DNA of 64,000 nt from JAOSJT01 sp035362335 (GCA_035362335.1 DAOSDL010000026.1:1-64000), one strand, 5' to 3'. Counted from the first letter of the stretch, positions 43,801-53,900 are shown. Translations and numbers: made by a program. The notes: generated from the letters alone by a model not told the origin.

Positions 43801-45874
43801 GGTGGACGGTGATTTTGAGGGCGTGCTGACGGTGGACGTCACGCCCTGTGCGTTCACGCATGATATCGTGGTGACGGGACGTCGACTCACTGCACGTCCG
43901 GTGGCATCGCCGAATCCTCTGGATCTCGGTTTCGCCGCGATTGGCGATCAGACCAACGGCACGCTCACGTTGAGCAATCCCACGCAGGTGGACATGGTGA
44001 TAGACAGCACGGCGTTGCTCCTGCCTTCGCCACCGTTCACCCTGCTCAATCCTCCGGACACGGCCTTCGTTCTTCCCGCCGGCGGTAGCGTGCAATTCAA
44101 TTTCACCTACGCGCCGCAGAGCGAGGGAGATTCGCAGGGACAGGTCTTTTTCCACGCCAACGCTCCCTGCCTGGATTCCATCCTGGTGGACATTCGCGGA
44201 TCCTCTTCACGCAAGCCCGCCATCACGCATCAAATCGGCACCTTCGCCGAGTTGCTCTGTCCCGGCGACACCATTTCCACCACCAGCGCGGTACTGCGCA
44301 ACACCGGCGGATTGCCGTTGACGATTTCCGATCTCCAGATCACTGGAACGCATGCCGGCGATTTCCACATCCTCTGGCCCACACCGCCTGTGACGGTGCA
44401 GCCCAACGACACCACGACGGTGCTGTTGTCCTTTGTTCCCAGGGGATTGCGCACGCCGCGCACGGCTTCGCTGCTGGTGACGAGCAATGCGCTGAACACG
44501 CCTGCGTTGTCCATTCCCCTGAACGGACTCAAGCAGGATGTGCGTCTCGAGGTGCAAGCCGCGGACAGGGATCACGGAGTGGTGTACGCCTGCAATCTTC
44601 CGGTGTACGACACGCTGTGGTATCGCAATCCCGGCACTGTGCCGTTGAATATGACACTGGATGCCACGCTACTGCCAAGCGGTGCGAGCATCGATCCCCC
44701 GAACACGACGTTCACCTTGCAGCCGGGCGCGGAGCGGCGCATCGTGCTGCGACTCGAACCCGGTGCGTACGGCACGCTTGCGGCTACGTTGCGTGCTGTG
44801 CCCTCGCCCTGTCTGGGTCCGGTGCAGCACACGTACTCGGTGACGCTGTCGCCGCATGTGGCACAGGTGCAACCAACAGCGTTGGATTTCGGCACGCTGG
44901 GGGTGGGCTTTGCGCAGACGCGGAGTTTTACCATTCGCAATCCCTGGTCGCATCCCATGCAATTGGGATTTGGTGGCAATGGACTATCCGAGATGAGCCA
45001 AGTCCTGCCACAACCGTTGCCAACGGTGATACCGCCGGGCGACTCGGTAACGATCACGTTGGAGTACTCGCGCGCGGTGGCGCATACGCTGTCCGCGAGC
45101 ATTCGCGTGTACACCACTGTGCAGGGTTGCGAGGATTCCTCTCACGTCGTGACGCTCAGTGGACGCGTGCAGGGCTCGGTGGCCACCGTGAGTGTACCCG
45201 CGCTTCAGGCGGCAGTCGGTGAGCACATCACCATTCCCCTGCGCCTCACAAACAGCAGCAATCTGGCATTGACCGGCACGAAATCCTTCCGCGCCTTGCT
45301 CGCCCTGAATCGCACGGTGTTCTGGCCGGAGTCCATCAGCAGTTCCACCGGCACCGCCACGATGACGCTGGACAATGTGGGTCCGGATGTGTTGTGGATA
45401 ACCGTGGAGGTCACGCAAGCGGCTTCGCCGAGTGACGGCGTGCTGGTGGAGTTGCGCGGACTGGTTCTGCTCGGCAATACCGACAGCACCCCGTTGATGC
45501 TCATGAACTTCGACTGGCTGGAGGGCAACACGCAGACGACACGCGTGAATGGCTCGCTGCTCGTCACGGGCATCTGCGAAGAAGGTGGTAAACGTCTGCT
45601 CGCCGCACCGTCGCTGGCAAAAATCGCGGCCGTGTCCCCGAATCCGTTCAACGGTAGTACGGACATCGTTGTCGACATCGCCGAGGAAACCGCGGTGGAA
45701 TTGCGCATCTACTCACTGATCGGCATGGAAGTGGCGGCGCCGTTCACTGGCACACTCGCGGCGGGCACGCATCGCCTTCCCTTCGACGCCGGCGCGCTGC
45801 CATCGGGCAGTTATGTGGTGATGCTCCGCAGTCCGGAGGGGGTGTCCACAATGCGCGTGGTGCTGTCGCGCTAA
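40859..45874 (+). CDS. Giant VWA-WD40-choice-of-anchor protein with T9SS sorting domain
   Basis: A 1671-aa secreted protein. The signal peptide is MKTLLRTFLLAVVLTTSARA. A VWA domain at about 80-270 has a full MIDAS site (FDISFSMS, GGGTDFLTA, MTDAFES). At about 495-785 there are WD40-type repeats (VKIWDMQTG, VRLWNTITW, VRIWDGRDG), a domain usually found inside cells. Several choice-of-anchor/Ig-like modules rich in FxPxxxG patterns fill about 790-1560. The C-terminus (VSPNPFNGSTDIVV to MRVVLSR) is a type-A T9SS sorting domain, so it should be exported by T9SS and held at the surface. The start has AAAGGATG upstream. Confidence 0.9.
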   Translation: MKTLLRTFLLAVVLTTSARAQITFTVVDTDGSNYPDVKVRFETKDAANKYILDYAPSDFTVVENGIPRPVISVSCPPPLTPVMSMTLTFDISFSMSIDNRLPNLKAASTQLIQDMSLPPAGVGINTFSDAPAVRLQYTSDKAAVLASIDSLRASGGGTDFLTAFMDPTAGSIAFTANRPGARYIIFMTDAFESMTTAQENQIINAARAANIKVFTVSLSPNTINMNLRRIATQTGGAWFEDVTTADKAKAIFKQIGEQIFQYLPCELIYRTDGCDTERMVEVTIRKNNRTVTRSATVSVPANKIVSLDAPAPLIDYGAVPAGQTLNKDIVIAARNGSITVQSISSPESGFRILDYGGTAPPFTLTAGQTRSIRVQYRPVTTDRLNARLVIVSDAPCQETITLTGGVYDPAPLKLIAPNGGEKLFSGGMFRSTWTGISATTPAELLYSTDAGDTWMKISDNVYNYGYNWRVPNTPSTTCLGLVTTKEERITQLDAGWSMQQPSTITAIAVAHSGTLTALALQNGQIKLFYPKDGAFVTILAGHSGGTSDLAFSPDMHQLASSGADGTVKIWDMQTGALLRTLTGLSGDVHSVRYSLDGSLLAASNASTVILWQTNNWGERWRHNGDSGADGGIAIDPRNAWVASTAGNRIAILDIANGNRVQNLTGHGGPVRAIDISHEGSVLASASDDRTVRLWNTITWSQIMSLTGHTDAVRSVQLTNAGVRVISGSRDHTVRIWDGRDGTLKYTLQGHSDDVLAAVVDHRIKYVLSGGSDRGLRIWGYVPPLADKSDSLWTIITTVTSLDYEMEPFEALQCPDTWSDSEVVLRNIGNQVVNITSMTIDGQDKDLFTVRDGFTIPPTVTLQPEDTLAIPLRFFPTRTGSFTAELVFETNIPGSPQFAIPLTGHKDSIRLEIDPDTLFAGEMYQCSEAVYLPVVLTNAGTATIVADSMASSMGGALSFSGMLSRILLPGQSDTVLVRVAPVVDGDFEGVLTVDVTPCAFTHDIVVTGRRLTARPVASPNPLDLGFAAIGDQTNGTLTLSNPTQVDMVIDSTALLLPSPPFTLLNPPDTAFVLPAGGSVQFNFTYAPQSEGDSQGQVFFHANAPCLDSILVDIRGSSSRKPAITHQIGTFAELLCPGDTISTTSAVLRNTGGLPLTISDLQITGTHAGDFHILWPTPPVTVQPNDTTTVLLSFVPRGLRTPRTASLLVTSNALNTPALSIPLNGLKQDVRLEVQAADRDHGVVYACNLPVYDTLWYRNPGTVPLNMTLDATLLPSGASIDPPNTTFTLQPGAERRIVLRLEPGAYGTLAATLRAVPSPCLGPVQHTYSVTLSPHVAQVQPTALDFGTLGVGFAQTRSFTIRNPWSHPMQLGFGGNGLSEMSQVLPQPLPTVIPPGDSVTITLEYSRAVAHTLSASIRVYTTVQGCEDSSHVVTLSGRVQGSVATVSVPALQAAVGEHITIPLRLTNSSNLALTGTKSFRALLALNRTVFWPESISSSTGTATMTLDNVGPDVLWITVEVTQAASPSDGVLVELRGLVLLGNTDSTPLMLMNFDWLEGNTQTTRVNGSLLVTGICEEGGKRLLAAPSLAKIAAVSPNPFNGSTDIVVDIAEETAVELRIYSLIGMEVAAPFTGTLAAGTHRLPFDAGALPSGSYVVMLRSPEGVSTMRVVLSR

Positions 45875-45944
45875 GAAGAAATCCCTCACGCGAAGTCGCG
45901 AAGGACATTCGCTCACGCGAAGACGCGATGTCGCGAAGGATGTT

Positions 45945-46008
45945 TGAGGCGCATCTCACGGGGTTCTGTTCTGTCGACACAGAATCGGACTCCGTGGGAT
46001 GCGCCTCA
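45945..46008. repeat. Long imperfect hairpin between convergent genes
   Basis: The segment from tgaggcgcat (45945) to atgcgcctca (46008) folds back on itself over about 25 pairs, ending in a ttctgt/acagaa stem around cgac. It shares the gatgtttgagg motif with repeat module A. It could end transcription from both the T9SS gene and the lipoprotein operon. The flanks 45875-45944 and 46009-46111 contain cacgcgaag and ctctgtg repeats and no gene. Confidence 0.65.
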
Positions 46009-46111
46009 GCCTATCCTCCGTGCACTCTGTGCCCTCAGCAACCTCTGTGTCAGAAGTAAGAGTGACCGTCCTTGCGGCCATGAGTGACCGTCTTTGCAAT
46101 ATCCCTGCTGA

Positions 46112-46948
46112 TTACTTCGACCGGAAATGCACATCCGCGCGTAGAAGCAGCCGATCCGACAACACGTCGATAACCGTGTTTTCGAGGCGCAACGGAACGC
46201 GCTCGAATTCATAGGACTTCACCGAATAATTCTCCGGCGGAAGCGGAAAATTCATCGCCGCGTCGAACACCGATGGAATGGTCATCGGCTGCAACAGTTT
46301 GTGAAATTCGAGGGGAATATCCTCCGACCAGGGAATGTCCCACCCCAGGAAATTCACGCGAAAGGTCGCCTTCAGCAGCACGCGCCGTGGACGCGGCTTG
46401 AGCTGCATGCTGCCGTTGTCACCTGCAAGCAAATCGAAACGCACTGTGTCGCGCAGCGACAAGTCAATGGCCGGCGAGGCGGAACCCGGCACGCCGGTGT
46501 ATTTTCCGCTCACATGCAAGCGACCCTGTCCGCTGAGTTCGAGCGCCGCGGTCAGTTGCCCACCGCGGGATTCAAGGAACTCGAAGCGACGCAGATTCAA
46601 CACCACACGCCCGCTGTCGATGTCGAGACGATTGGTGTAGGAAATCCCCAGCACGCTCTTCTTTTCCTCCAGCAACGGCCGCGTGGCGAGGAAGGTGATG
46701 GTCATGTCATCGCTGCGCTGCGTCGCGATGGCTTTGCTGACCCGATTCAACGCATCGATGCGCAACGCGAGCGAGAGATCATTGCGCATGCGAAAACGCT
46801 TCTCGAAATCGGTGATGGGCGCTTCGACCGAGGGCAGCATGGACTGCAGCGATGCGATGCGCTTCTGTGATTCCTCCACTGTCGGTAAATCCAGCGACGA
46901 ACAGGACGCGAGCAACAACACGAACGGGAGTACGATTACACGTCGCAT
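46112..46948 (-). CDS. Predicted lipoprotein A of a pair
   Basis: A 278-aa protein with a signal peptide and lipobox LLASC (Cys about 16). The mature part is beta-rich and repeats segments such as LEFLESRGGQLTAALELSG and VRFDLLAGDNGSMQLK. It has no motif I know. It lies 1 base after the stop of the other lipoprotein, so they are made together. The pair follows rsmG. One guess is a lipid- or lipoprotein-handling pair of the outer membrane, but nothing in the sequence proves it. Confidence 0.78.
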   Translation of the reverse strand: MRRVIVLPFVLLLASCSSLDLPTVEESQKRIASLQSMLPSVEAPITDFEKRFRMRNDLSLALRIDALNRVSKAIATQRSDDMTITFLATRPLLEEKKSVLGISYTNRLDIDSGRVVLNLRRFEFLESRGGQLTAALELSGQGRLHVSGKYTGVPGSASPAIDLSLRDTVRFDLLAGDNGSMQLKPRPRRVLLKATFRVNFLGWDIPWSEDIPLEFHKLLQPMTIPSVFDAAMNFPLPPENYSVKSYEFERVPLRLENTVIDVLSDRLLLRADVHFRSK

Positions 46949-46949
46949 G

Positions 46950-47708
46950 TCACCTCCCCTTCACATTATCGAGTTGCACCGTCACAACCACCATGCCGTC
47001 GAAAAGCAACACATCCTTGATGCGCACATTGTAGGCGATCAGGCGGCGGGGCGAATCCAACACGAGATTCACCTTGCTGCGCACTTCGCTGCGCACGCCA
47101 TCGACAGGCATGGTGTCCTCGAAACTCAATGGCATCAGCATGGGCGGAAATTGCTCCTTGAGACTGCCCAGCTTGACGCGGATCACATCCTCGATGATCT
47201 CCTCGGCAGCGGTGAGCAAACCCGAGGCCTGCACAGCAGGCACCACGTTGAAAGGTTCGATGTCGATGCGCAGCGCCTTGTCCTGCGGCGTAAACGCGAG
47301 CAGACAATCCATGATCAGGCGCACGTCCACGTTGTGCGCTTCGCTGCGAGCGGTCAGATGCAGCGAGGCGATTGCCGAGCCGTGGTACAGCACCGCGCGA
47401 ATGGAGTCGATGGTGTAAGGCGTCGTGCGGTCCAGCCAGCCCCGCCGACCCCGCAATTGCCCGACCGCCTCATTGACGAGTTGCTCGGACAACATCAAGG
47501 TGGCATCGGCGTCGTCGATGCGGGAATTGCGTTGCAATCGATCCGCCAGTCGCAGCGCCGCCGTGTACCGCGTTTCCAGCATGGTGGCCTCGCGAGCCCT
47601 GGCGTATTGTTCCCTGTCGATATTCCCGCCCGCGATGCTGCGCACCACGGCGCAGCCCTGAAGGAGTATGCCTCCGGCAAGCAGCAGCGGAAGCCAAAAT
47701 CGCATCAT
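46950..47708 (-). CDS. Predicted lipoprotein B of a pair
   Basis: A 252-aa protein with a lipoprotein signal (LLLAGGILLQGCA, lipobox LLQGC). The mature part begins with charged helices and ends with a beta-rich segment (SEVRSKVNLVLDSPRRLIAYN, VLLFDGMVVVTVQLDN). Two adjacent ATGs at 47708 and 47705 overlap the rsmG stop; either could be used. It is probably the partner of the lipoprotein that follows 1 base later. The family is not recognised. Confidence 0.78.
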   Translation of the reverse strand: MMRFWLPLLLAGGILLQGCAVVRSIAGGNIDREQYARAREATMLETRYTAALRLADRLQRNSRIDDADATLMLSEQLVNEAVGQLRGRRGWLDRTTPYTIDSIRAVLYHGSAIASLHLTARSEAHNVDVRLIMDCLLAFTPQDKALRIDIEPFNVVPAVQASGLLTAAEEIIEDVIRVKLGSLKEQFPPMLMPLSFEDTMPVDGVRSEVRSKVNLVLDSPRRLIAYNVRIKDVLLFDGMVVVTVQLDNVKGR

Positions 47709-48367
47709 GAAAAATGTACCTCGATCAATTTTTTCTCTTCTTCGTGAAACCAGGACACACCCGGCACGACCAGCGGATGCACCTCCACATCCTGCACATG
47801 TGCGTGCTTCCGCGCTTCGGCGATCTCCGCGTTGATGTCTCCACCTTTCCAGCAGAGTAAACGACGCGCTCCTCCCTCGCGCAGCAGAGGGTAGCTCCAA
47901 CGCACGAGCGAGGCGAGTTGCGTCACCGCGCGAGCCAGTACGATATCGGCAGAGCGCTGCAATGGGCCTTGTTCCTCCACCCTGCCTGTCACGCAGGTGA
48001 CGTTGTCCAAGCGCAACCGCTGCCGCATATCCTCCACGGCGCGCAACTTTTTTCCGATGGAATCAACAAGCACGAAGGAAGAATCGGGCATGGCGATAGC
48101 CAAGGGAATGCCAGGCAGTCCTCCGCCTGTGCCGATGTCAACATACCGCGCCCCCGGATCCAGCATTCCCATGAGCAACGGCGCCACACTGTGAAGGATG
48201 TGATGCATCCACAGTTGCTCTTCGTCCTTGCGGGAAATGAGATTCACGCGGGCGTTCCATTCGCGCAGCATTTCGCCGTAGTCACGGAGCAACGCCGCGC
48301 GATCTTCATCGAGCGGATAACCGGCGTCTGCAAGAATGTGGAGAAATGTATCGAAGGTCATGTGCAT
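47705..48367 (-). CDS. rsmG: 16S rRNA m7G527 methyltransferase
   Basis: A 220-aa SAM-dependent methyltransferase acting on G527 of 16S rRNA in the 530 loop; loss gives low-level streptomycin resistance in several bacteria. SAM motif I is VDIGTGGGLPGIPLAI. The N-terminal region NARVNLISRKDEEQLWMHHILHS and the RAVTQLASL segment are typical. The start at 48367 is supported by a GGGATC upstream; a start at 48388 is also possible. The stop overlaps the lipoprotein gene. Confidence 0.96.
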   Translation of the reverse strand: MHMTFDTFLHILADAGYPLDEDRAALLRDYGEMLREWNARVNLISRKDEEQLWMHHILHSVAPLLMGMLDPGARYVDIGTGGGLPGIPLAIAMPDSSFVLVDSIGKKLRAVEDMRQRLRLDNVTCVTGRVEEQGPLQRSADIVLARAVTQLASLVRWSYPLLREGGARRLLCWKGGDINAEIAEARKHAHVQDVEVHPLVVPGVSWFHEEEKKLIEVHFS

Positions 48368-48524
48368 GCTGATCCCGAATGCCAGCATGTAAGTTACGAA
48401 ACCGCCACATACGGCGCATCATTCGCGGGTGGCACACAGTCTATCCATACCCGTTGTGTCAGGTCGTGGGCGATTCAGGCGCACGACGTCGTCTCCCTTG
48501 CAGTTGACGCGTATCGCGCGCGAC

Positions 48525-50081
48525 TCACTCGTTGCGGATGATGGCGATTTCCACACGGCGATTTCGCTGCCGACCTTCCTCGGTGGAATTCGGCGCCACC
48601 GGCTGCGTTTCGCCATAGGTGCGAATTTCCATGGGATTGCGCAGCGCAACTTCCTTGCCACGCAGCCAGGTGGCCACGTAACGCGAAACCTCGGTGGCGC
48701 GGTTGTAGCCGAGCTTGATGTTGTACTCCACGGTACCGACCGAATCGGTGTGTCCCGACAGCACCACAGTGGAATTTGGGAAGGCCTTGAGCAACAACGC
48801 CACGGAGTCCAAACGGCGTTGCTCTTCGGGACGAATGTCAAACAGGTCGAAATCGAATTCAACGAGAAAGGCGTAAATCACCCGTTCCTTCTCGGTGACG
48901 GGTGTCAACGGAATGTCGCGCGTGATCACACGGCGGTTGCCCTCGCGCCGCGCCAGCCGCTCCACCGTCGCCGCATCCATCGCGGGGATATCGATGACAG
49001 CATTCATGAAACCGCTGTGGCGTGCGGTGACGGAAAATGCCCGGCCTTCGGGATCGGCCAACTCCACCGTCCCATCCCCTTCGGCCAGCGTTCTATCGCT
49101 CGAGGCGTCGGCCACGGTGACGTGCGCGGGAATGCGCTCGTTGGTGAAGGCGTTGCGTGCGATAATCTCCAAAACCGTGGGGGGCGTCTGCTCGCGGGGC
49201 ACGACCGGCGGTGCCGGTGGGCGATCAATGCGGAACAGATCGTAACCACCGCGACTTCCCTCACGGTTCGAGGCGAGTACGCTGATGTCGGCCTCGACTC
49301 CACCACAGAGGAAAATGTCATCGTCTTCGCTGTTGAAAGGTTCCGGCAGCAGTTTCGGCGCCGCCCATCCATCGCGCGTGCGCTCCGCCACGTAGAGGTC
49401 GAAGCCCCCGAAGCCGCGGCGCCCATCGCTGGCGAAATACAACCTCGCACCGTCGGCCGAGAACGACGGCGAAATCTCGTTGCCCGATGTATTGATCACA
49501 GCGCCGATATTCACCGGCGTGCTCCATGCTTCGCCCTTGCGAGTGGTCAACCATAAATCCGCGCCACCGTGACCACCGAGACGCTCGGAGGAGAACAACA
49601 TGGTCGCGCCGTCCGGGCTGATGGCGGGATGATGATCCCATTCCTTGTCATTCACCGGCAGCGGCAGCACGTGCACTGGCACGAAGGACTCGCTGCCCGG
49701 CCGTGCGTCGGCGACGCAGATATCGCAGTCGCCCATGCCGTCGTCGCGATAACATTGGCCGAAATACACCTGCCGATCTGTGAACTGCACCGCGCCGACG
49801 CGGACGTCCTGCCCTTCGACGTTCACCACGCGCGGCGTTTCGCCATTGTCCAGACTCGGCAACAGATACAGGCGATGGAGTTCATCGCCACCCATCGGCC
49901 GGTCGGAAGTGAAGTACAGGCCCTGCGGTGTGAGCGTCGGAGCCACATCGTCGTATGCGGAGTTGGCTGCAAGAACGGGCTGCACCCGCCAGGTTTGATC
50001 GGTGCTGAGCAACGCCGCGCGTGGACCCCCGCAACCGATGACGAGCAGCGCGCAGCCGAGAAGAATGAATCGCGATGGCAT
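48525..50081 (-). CDS. PD40 / carboxypeptidase-regulatory / OmpA lipoprotein (PorE-like)
   Basis: A 518-aa protein. The ATG at 50081 (MPSRFILLGCALLVIGCGG) gives a lipoprotein signal; a start at 50099 would overlap the barrel gene's stop. Residues about 40-300 hold PD40/WD40-like beta-propeller repeats (HPAISPDGATMLFSSERLG, ISPSFSADGARLYFASDGR). About 305-395 is a carboxypeptidase-regulatory-like fold. The C-terminal OmpA domain has LSGHTDSVGTVEYNIKLGY and ENRRVEI-like NRRVEIAI. The layout matches T9SS-associated PorE-type lipoproteins, and an outer-membrane barrel gene precedes it, so a role in holding or sorting the adjacent giant T9SS protein is possible. Confidence 0.88.
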   Translation of the reverse strand: MPSRFILLGCALLVIGCGGPRAALLSTDQTWRVQPVLAANSAYDDVAPTLTPQGLYFTSDRPMGGDELHRLYLLPSLDNGETPRVVNVEGQDVRVGAVQFTDRQVYFGQCYRDDGMGDCDICVADARPGSESFVPVHVLPLPVNDKEWDHHPAISPDGATMLFSSERLGGHGGADLWLTTRKGEAWSTPVNIGAVINTSGNEISPSFSADGARLYFASDGRRGFGGFDLYVAERTRDGWAAPKLLPEPFNSEDDDIFLCGGVEADISVLASNREGSRGGYDLFRIDRPPAPPVVPREQTPPTVLEIIARNAFTNERIPAHVTVADASSDRTLAEGDGTVELADPEGRAFSVTARHSGFMNAVIDIPAMDAATVERLARREGNRRVITRDIPLTPVTEKERVIYAFLVEFDFDLFDIRPEEQRRLDSVALLLKAFPNSTVVLSGHTDSVGTVEYNIKLGYNRATEVSRYVATWLRGKEVALRNPMEIRTYGETQPVAPNSTEEGRQRNRRVEIAIIRNE

Positions 50082-50098
50082 GTATGTACCCTTGGACA

Positions 50099-50872
50099 TC
50101 ACAGTCGGAATTTGAGAAATAACACGGCGTATGCCGTGCTGATCTTCCACGACGAATCGTCGCTGGACACTGCGGTAAGCGGTAGCGAGCCGCCGATTTG
50201 CGGTGTGAGCATGAACGAGGACGAAAGCTGCACATCGTAGCCGATGGCCCCGGCCAATGCAACGCGGATATTGTTCCCTCCCGGTATGTCGCTTTCCTCG
50301 AGCAAGGTCACCTGCCGACCACCTTCATAGTAGGTCACATCCGGCGTGAGAATGCTCTCGACATTGTTGTAGCGTGCTTGCAGAGGGAAGCCGACGTCCA
50401 CACCAGCTTGAAGGAACAGCGACGATTTCGGCACATACCAGGCGAAGGCCGGCATGAAGCTCAGCCAACGATACTGCACGGCCGCATCCTTGCGGTACTC
50501 GACGTCGATGTCGGGGAGTCCCCCCACCTGCACGCTGCGACGCGTTTCAGTGTAGGAAAAATCCGCCGAGGCATCGTAGTACGATACCATGAACTTCAGC
50601 GCAAACCCCAGCTTCGGGTACTGCACCATGACTTCGGCTGCGGCGAACACATTCCCGCCATCCTCGCCACCGAACGAACAGCGGCAATTCGGAGAGAACG
50701 ATCCGTGATGCCAGAATTTGTAGGCACCGATACCCAAGCCCAGCCAGGTCCGTATCGGACGAGCCGCAAGAATATCGCTTTCGTATGGCGCCACGCCACC
50801 GCCGATCTCCTGCGAGAACGTTGTGGACGAGAATAGAACAAACAAGCCGCAAATCATTCCCGCGATGCGCAT
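50099..50872 (-). CDS. Outer-membrane beta-barrel protein
   Basis: A 257-aa protein with a signal peptide ending near TTFSQ. The mature part alternates aromatic and small residues in about ten strands (WLGLGIGAYKFWHHG, LGFALKFMVSYYDA, FMPAFAWYVPK) and ends in Phe-Arg-Leu. A cysteine pair (NCRCSFGG) near residue 60 is unusual. It could be a PorP/SprF-like partner of the PD40-OmpA lipoprotein that follows, but no family signature proves this. A GGAGC precedes the ATG at 50872. Confidence 0.75.
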   Translation of the reverse strand: MRIAGMICGLFVLFSSTTFSQEIGGGVAPYESDILAARPIRTWLGLGIGAYKFWHHGSFSPNCRCSFGGEDGGNVFAAAEVMVQYPKLGFALKFMVSYYDASADFSYTETRRSVQVGGLPDIDVEYRKDAAVQYRWLSFMPAFAWYVPKSSLFLQAGVDVGFPLQARYNNVESILTPDVTYYEGGRQVTLLEESDIPGGNNIRVALAGAIGYDVQLSSSFMLTPQIGGSLPLTAVSSDDSSWKISTAYAVLFLKFRL

Positions 50873-50912
50873 GATGCTCCTGTGGACGTTCAATGTTGCT
50901 ACAATACGCAGA

Positions 50913-53900
50913 TCATCGGACAACTACAAATGTCGTACTCGCCTGTCCGCTTTCCGTCAGTACCAGCACACGATAACTTCCGGCAGCGAGATCGCCGGTT
51001 GGCAGGGAGATGTCGCTGCGTCCCTCAGGCAGATCACCGTCGTGCAGCGTGCGCACGAGACGTCCGGCCGCATCCACCAACACGAAGCGCACGGAGGCGG
51101 GCGCGCGGAGCGTCATCGTCACAGTGGCAACCTGCCCGTCCGCCGGATTGGGATAGACCGCTCCGAGATGCAGGTCTGCGGGCAGAGCCGGAGCGGTGCT
51201 TCCGGCCACAAGGGGCGAGACGGCATATCCGGTGAAGGCGGTGTAGGCGTCGTGATAGGCGAAGCCGTAGGATTGCGCGCCCACACCGCGTGCGTCGGTA
51301 CTCTCCAAACGATTCATTCCCGTGGGCACACGCAGCGTGGCCACCCGATAGGGCGCCGCCGCCACCGCCCGCCATTCCGAAGCAGGTATGGAACCGTGGT
51401 TCAACAGCACCGCGGAGGTTGCATCCTCGGGCGCGGTGATGGTGACAAAGCTGGAATCCACGGGTTCGGCACAGCGCAATCCCATGGGGAGATCCCAACT
51501 GTTCACCAGACGCGAGGAGGAAGTGGGACGCAGCGGATTGTCCACATCGGTTTCGTCCTCGTATGCGGAGCAAAAGGTCCAATATCCCAGCAAGCCCGTG
51601 CGCCCGGCGTTGGGAACGCGCGTATCCTTGAGCGACAGCACCTCGGCGTCGCCACGCTGTGCGGCCCAGAGGCGGATTTCATCCACGAGACCGGTCCAAT
51701 CTTCTCCATCATAGCTTCCACCAATGCTCAGCGGCGTATGCACAAATGCTCCGGCCTGCACCATGCCCGCACTGATGCGCCGAATGCCATCCACCAGCAC
51801 ATCGATGGAGAGATTCGCCGCGTTGACGCGCAGTGCCACATGCGCCCATTGCCTCGTGCTCACGGAATTATCAGCGCCGGCGAATTCGGTCTTGCCCGCA
51901 GCACCCGCCACAACCAGTACGAATCTGTTGCGCAAGGCCTCGTAGCGCAACAGCCAGCCGTTGTTGCCCGGCGTTGGCAATCCCCGCCGTAGCACCGGTC
52001 CGGAACTGTGATTCTGCACCCAGGCCTCGACAGTGTAGGAGTCCACATCGAGCGAAGGATCGTTGTCGAAATCCAGCGCGGCGCCCATGCTCAGTTCGGC
52101 CACCGTATTCGTTTCCAGCGCGGCATCGGCCACAAGCATGCCTGCCGGGAAATAATGACAACGCATGTGCCGATCGAGCGGCACGCAGTACAGCATCGAG
52201 CCATCGCCGTATTCTCCCGTATCCGAATCCCAGCGCGCGGAGTTGGCGAATTGCGCAACGAGCAGCGGATTGTCTGCCGTGATGCGCGTCACATCCGTCA
52301 ATGTGCCCTCCAGCCAATCCCCCGCACGGGGCAGTGCACGCGCCTGTCCATCGATCATAGCGGTGGTGTTCGGCTGGGTGGCGACAATACGCCAGGTATC
52401 GCCACGCTGCCTCGAGCGGAATGGGACAAGAATGTAGTCTTTTCCAAGATGCTCGACCGGTGGCAGTTGATCCGCGTGGGGATTCAGGTAGCCGTAGGTA
52501 TCGGGAAATCCGGTGGGGATCCATCCCGATTCACCACCGGAGAACACCGCGATGGGTTTGTCCGCATCGATGATGCTGCCGGTGAGCGAGCCGCCGTCTC
52601 CAGCGATGAAAGATTTGATGTAATACACCTCGCCTTCGTTCAGCAGAACATCGAAGGGCACGCCGTCGGGACGCCCCGTGGAGGTCATGGCTTTCGGGGT
52701 AATGGTGACGCGCGTGTCCGGCTGCGTGGCGAGCACGAGAATGTGCTCCCAGGGATTCTGCCAGTTATAGCCGGCAGTCACGTAGCGCGTACCCAGCGCA
52801 TGCCTCGGCAGTATCGTCATCGCATCGCTATGGCGATCGCGGAAGTTTCCGGCCAGAAGATGGATGGGTACATCACTCTGCACCCGCACACCATTGCTCC
52901 GCACACTTTCCGGATCGATATCGGCGAATGATGGAGGCAATTGCAACAGATGCAGCCCCGCTCCCGAAATGTCCGCCGTGGCCAACGTCACTCCCCTCGC
53001 ATCGGTGACGGTGACGCGGGCCGCGGTCGGCGCGGAAATGTAGAGGCGCAAATCCATGGAGAAGGAGCCAACCTCATCCGGTAAAAATGCCAGCGGGAAA
53101 TCCGTCCCTGCCGTGGTCACACGCGTCTCGGTGCACGGTGTGCCCTGTATGCCCGGCAGAAACACCACACCGTCGCATTGCGCCAGCTGACGTCCCTGCT
53201 CGAACACGCGTATGGTGTACGGGACCCATTGATCCGTTTCCCTCGATATACCCCGGCACAGCCAGAGTACTGTTGTGCGCGCACCCGCCCGCAGGGGTTC
53301 GGGTTGCACCGTGATGGAGGTGGCGGGTCCGAGCAATACCACGCCCGTACCGAGTTGTATCGTGGCCGTCAATCCCGCGAGGGCCCGTTGCCCGCCGTTT
53401 CTCAGCAACGCGGAGATGGCCAGCGGATCGGGATCGTAGCCCTGCGCGCCCCCCTGCGGATGCAGGCGAATGGTATCCATACAGCGCAGCTCCACCATGG
53501 CGCGCCGAAGAGGTGGCACGTCCAGACGCGCAATACAATCCCGTTCGAGCGTGTCGGGATGCAGCAGGGTGAAATGCAGATCAACCGTGGTCGCCGTGTC
53601 CACCGCATCAACATCCACCAACCAGTCGAAGCGGGCCACGGCGCCGGGAGCGAGTGCCGCGCCGAGGGCTTTCTCGTTGCTCTCGCCAGCCGCGAGGCGG
53701 CAAGGCGCCACGGCATCGAAACGCACGCGCGGCGCAGGCAAGGGCAGCGTGCCGGTGTTGCGCAATGTGGCGGATACAAGCAGTGGTTGCGGTTCGTAGC
53801 GCATCGAATCGTCGCTCACGCGCAACTCGCCTGCCAGACAGTCCAAACGTGCATCCAGTGAAGCAACATATCCGTGATCAACAACGAAGCGCAGCTCTTC

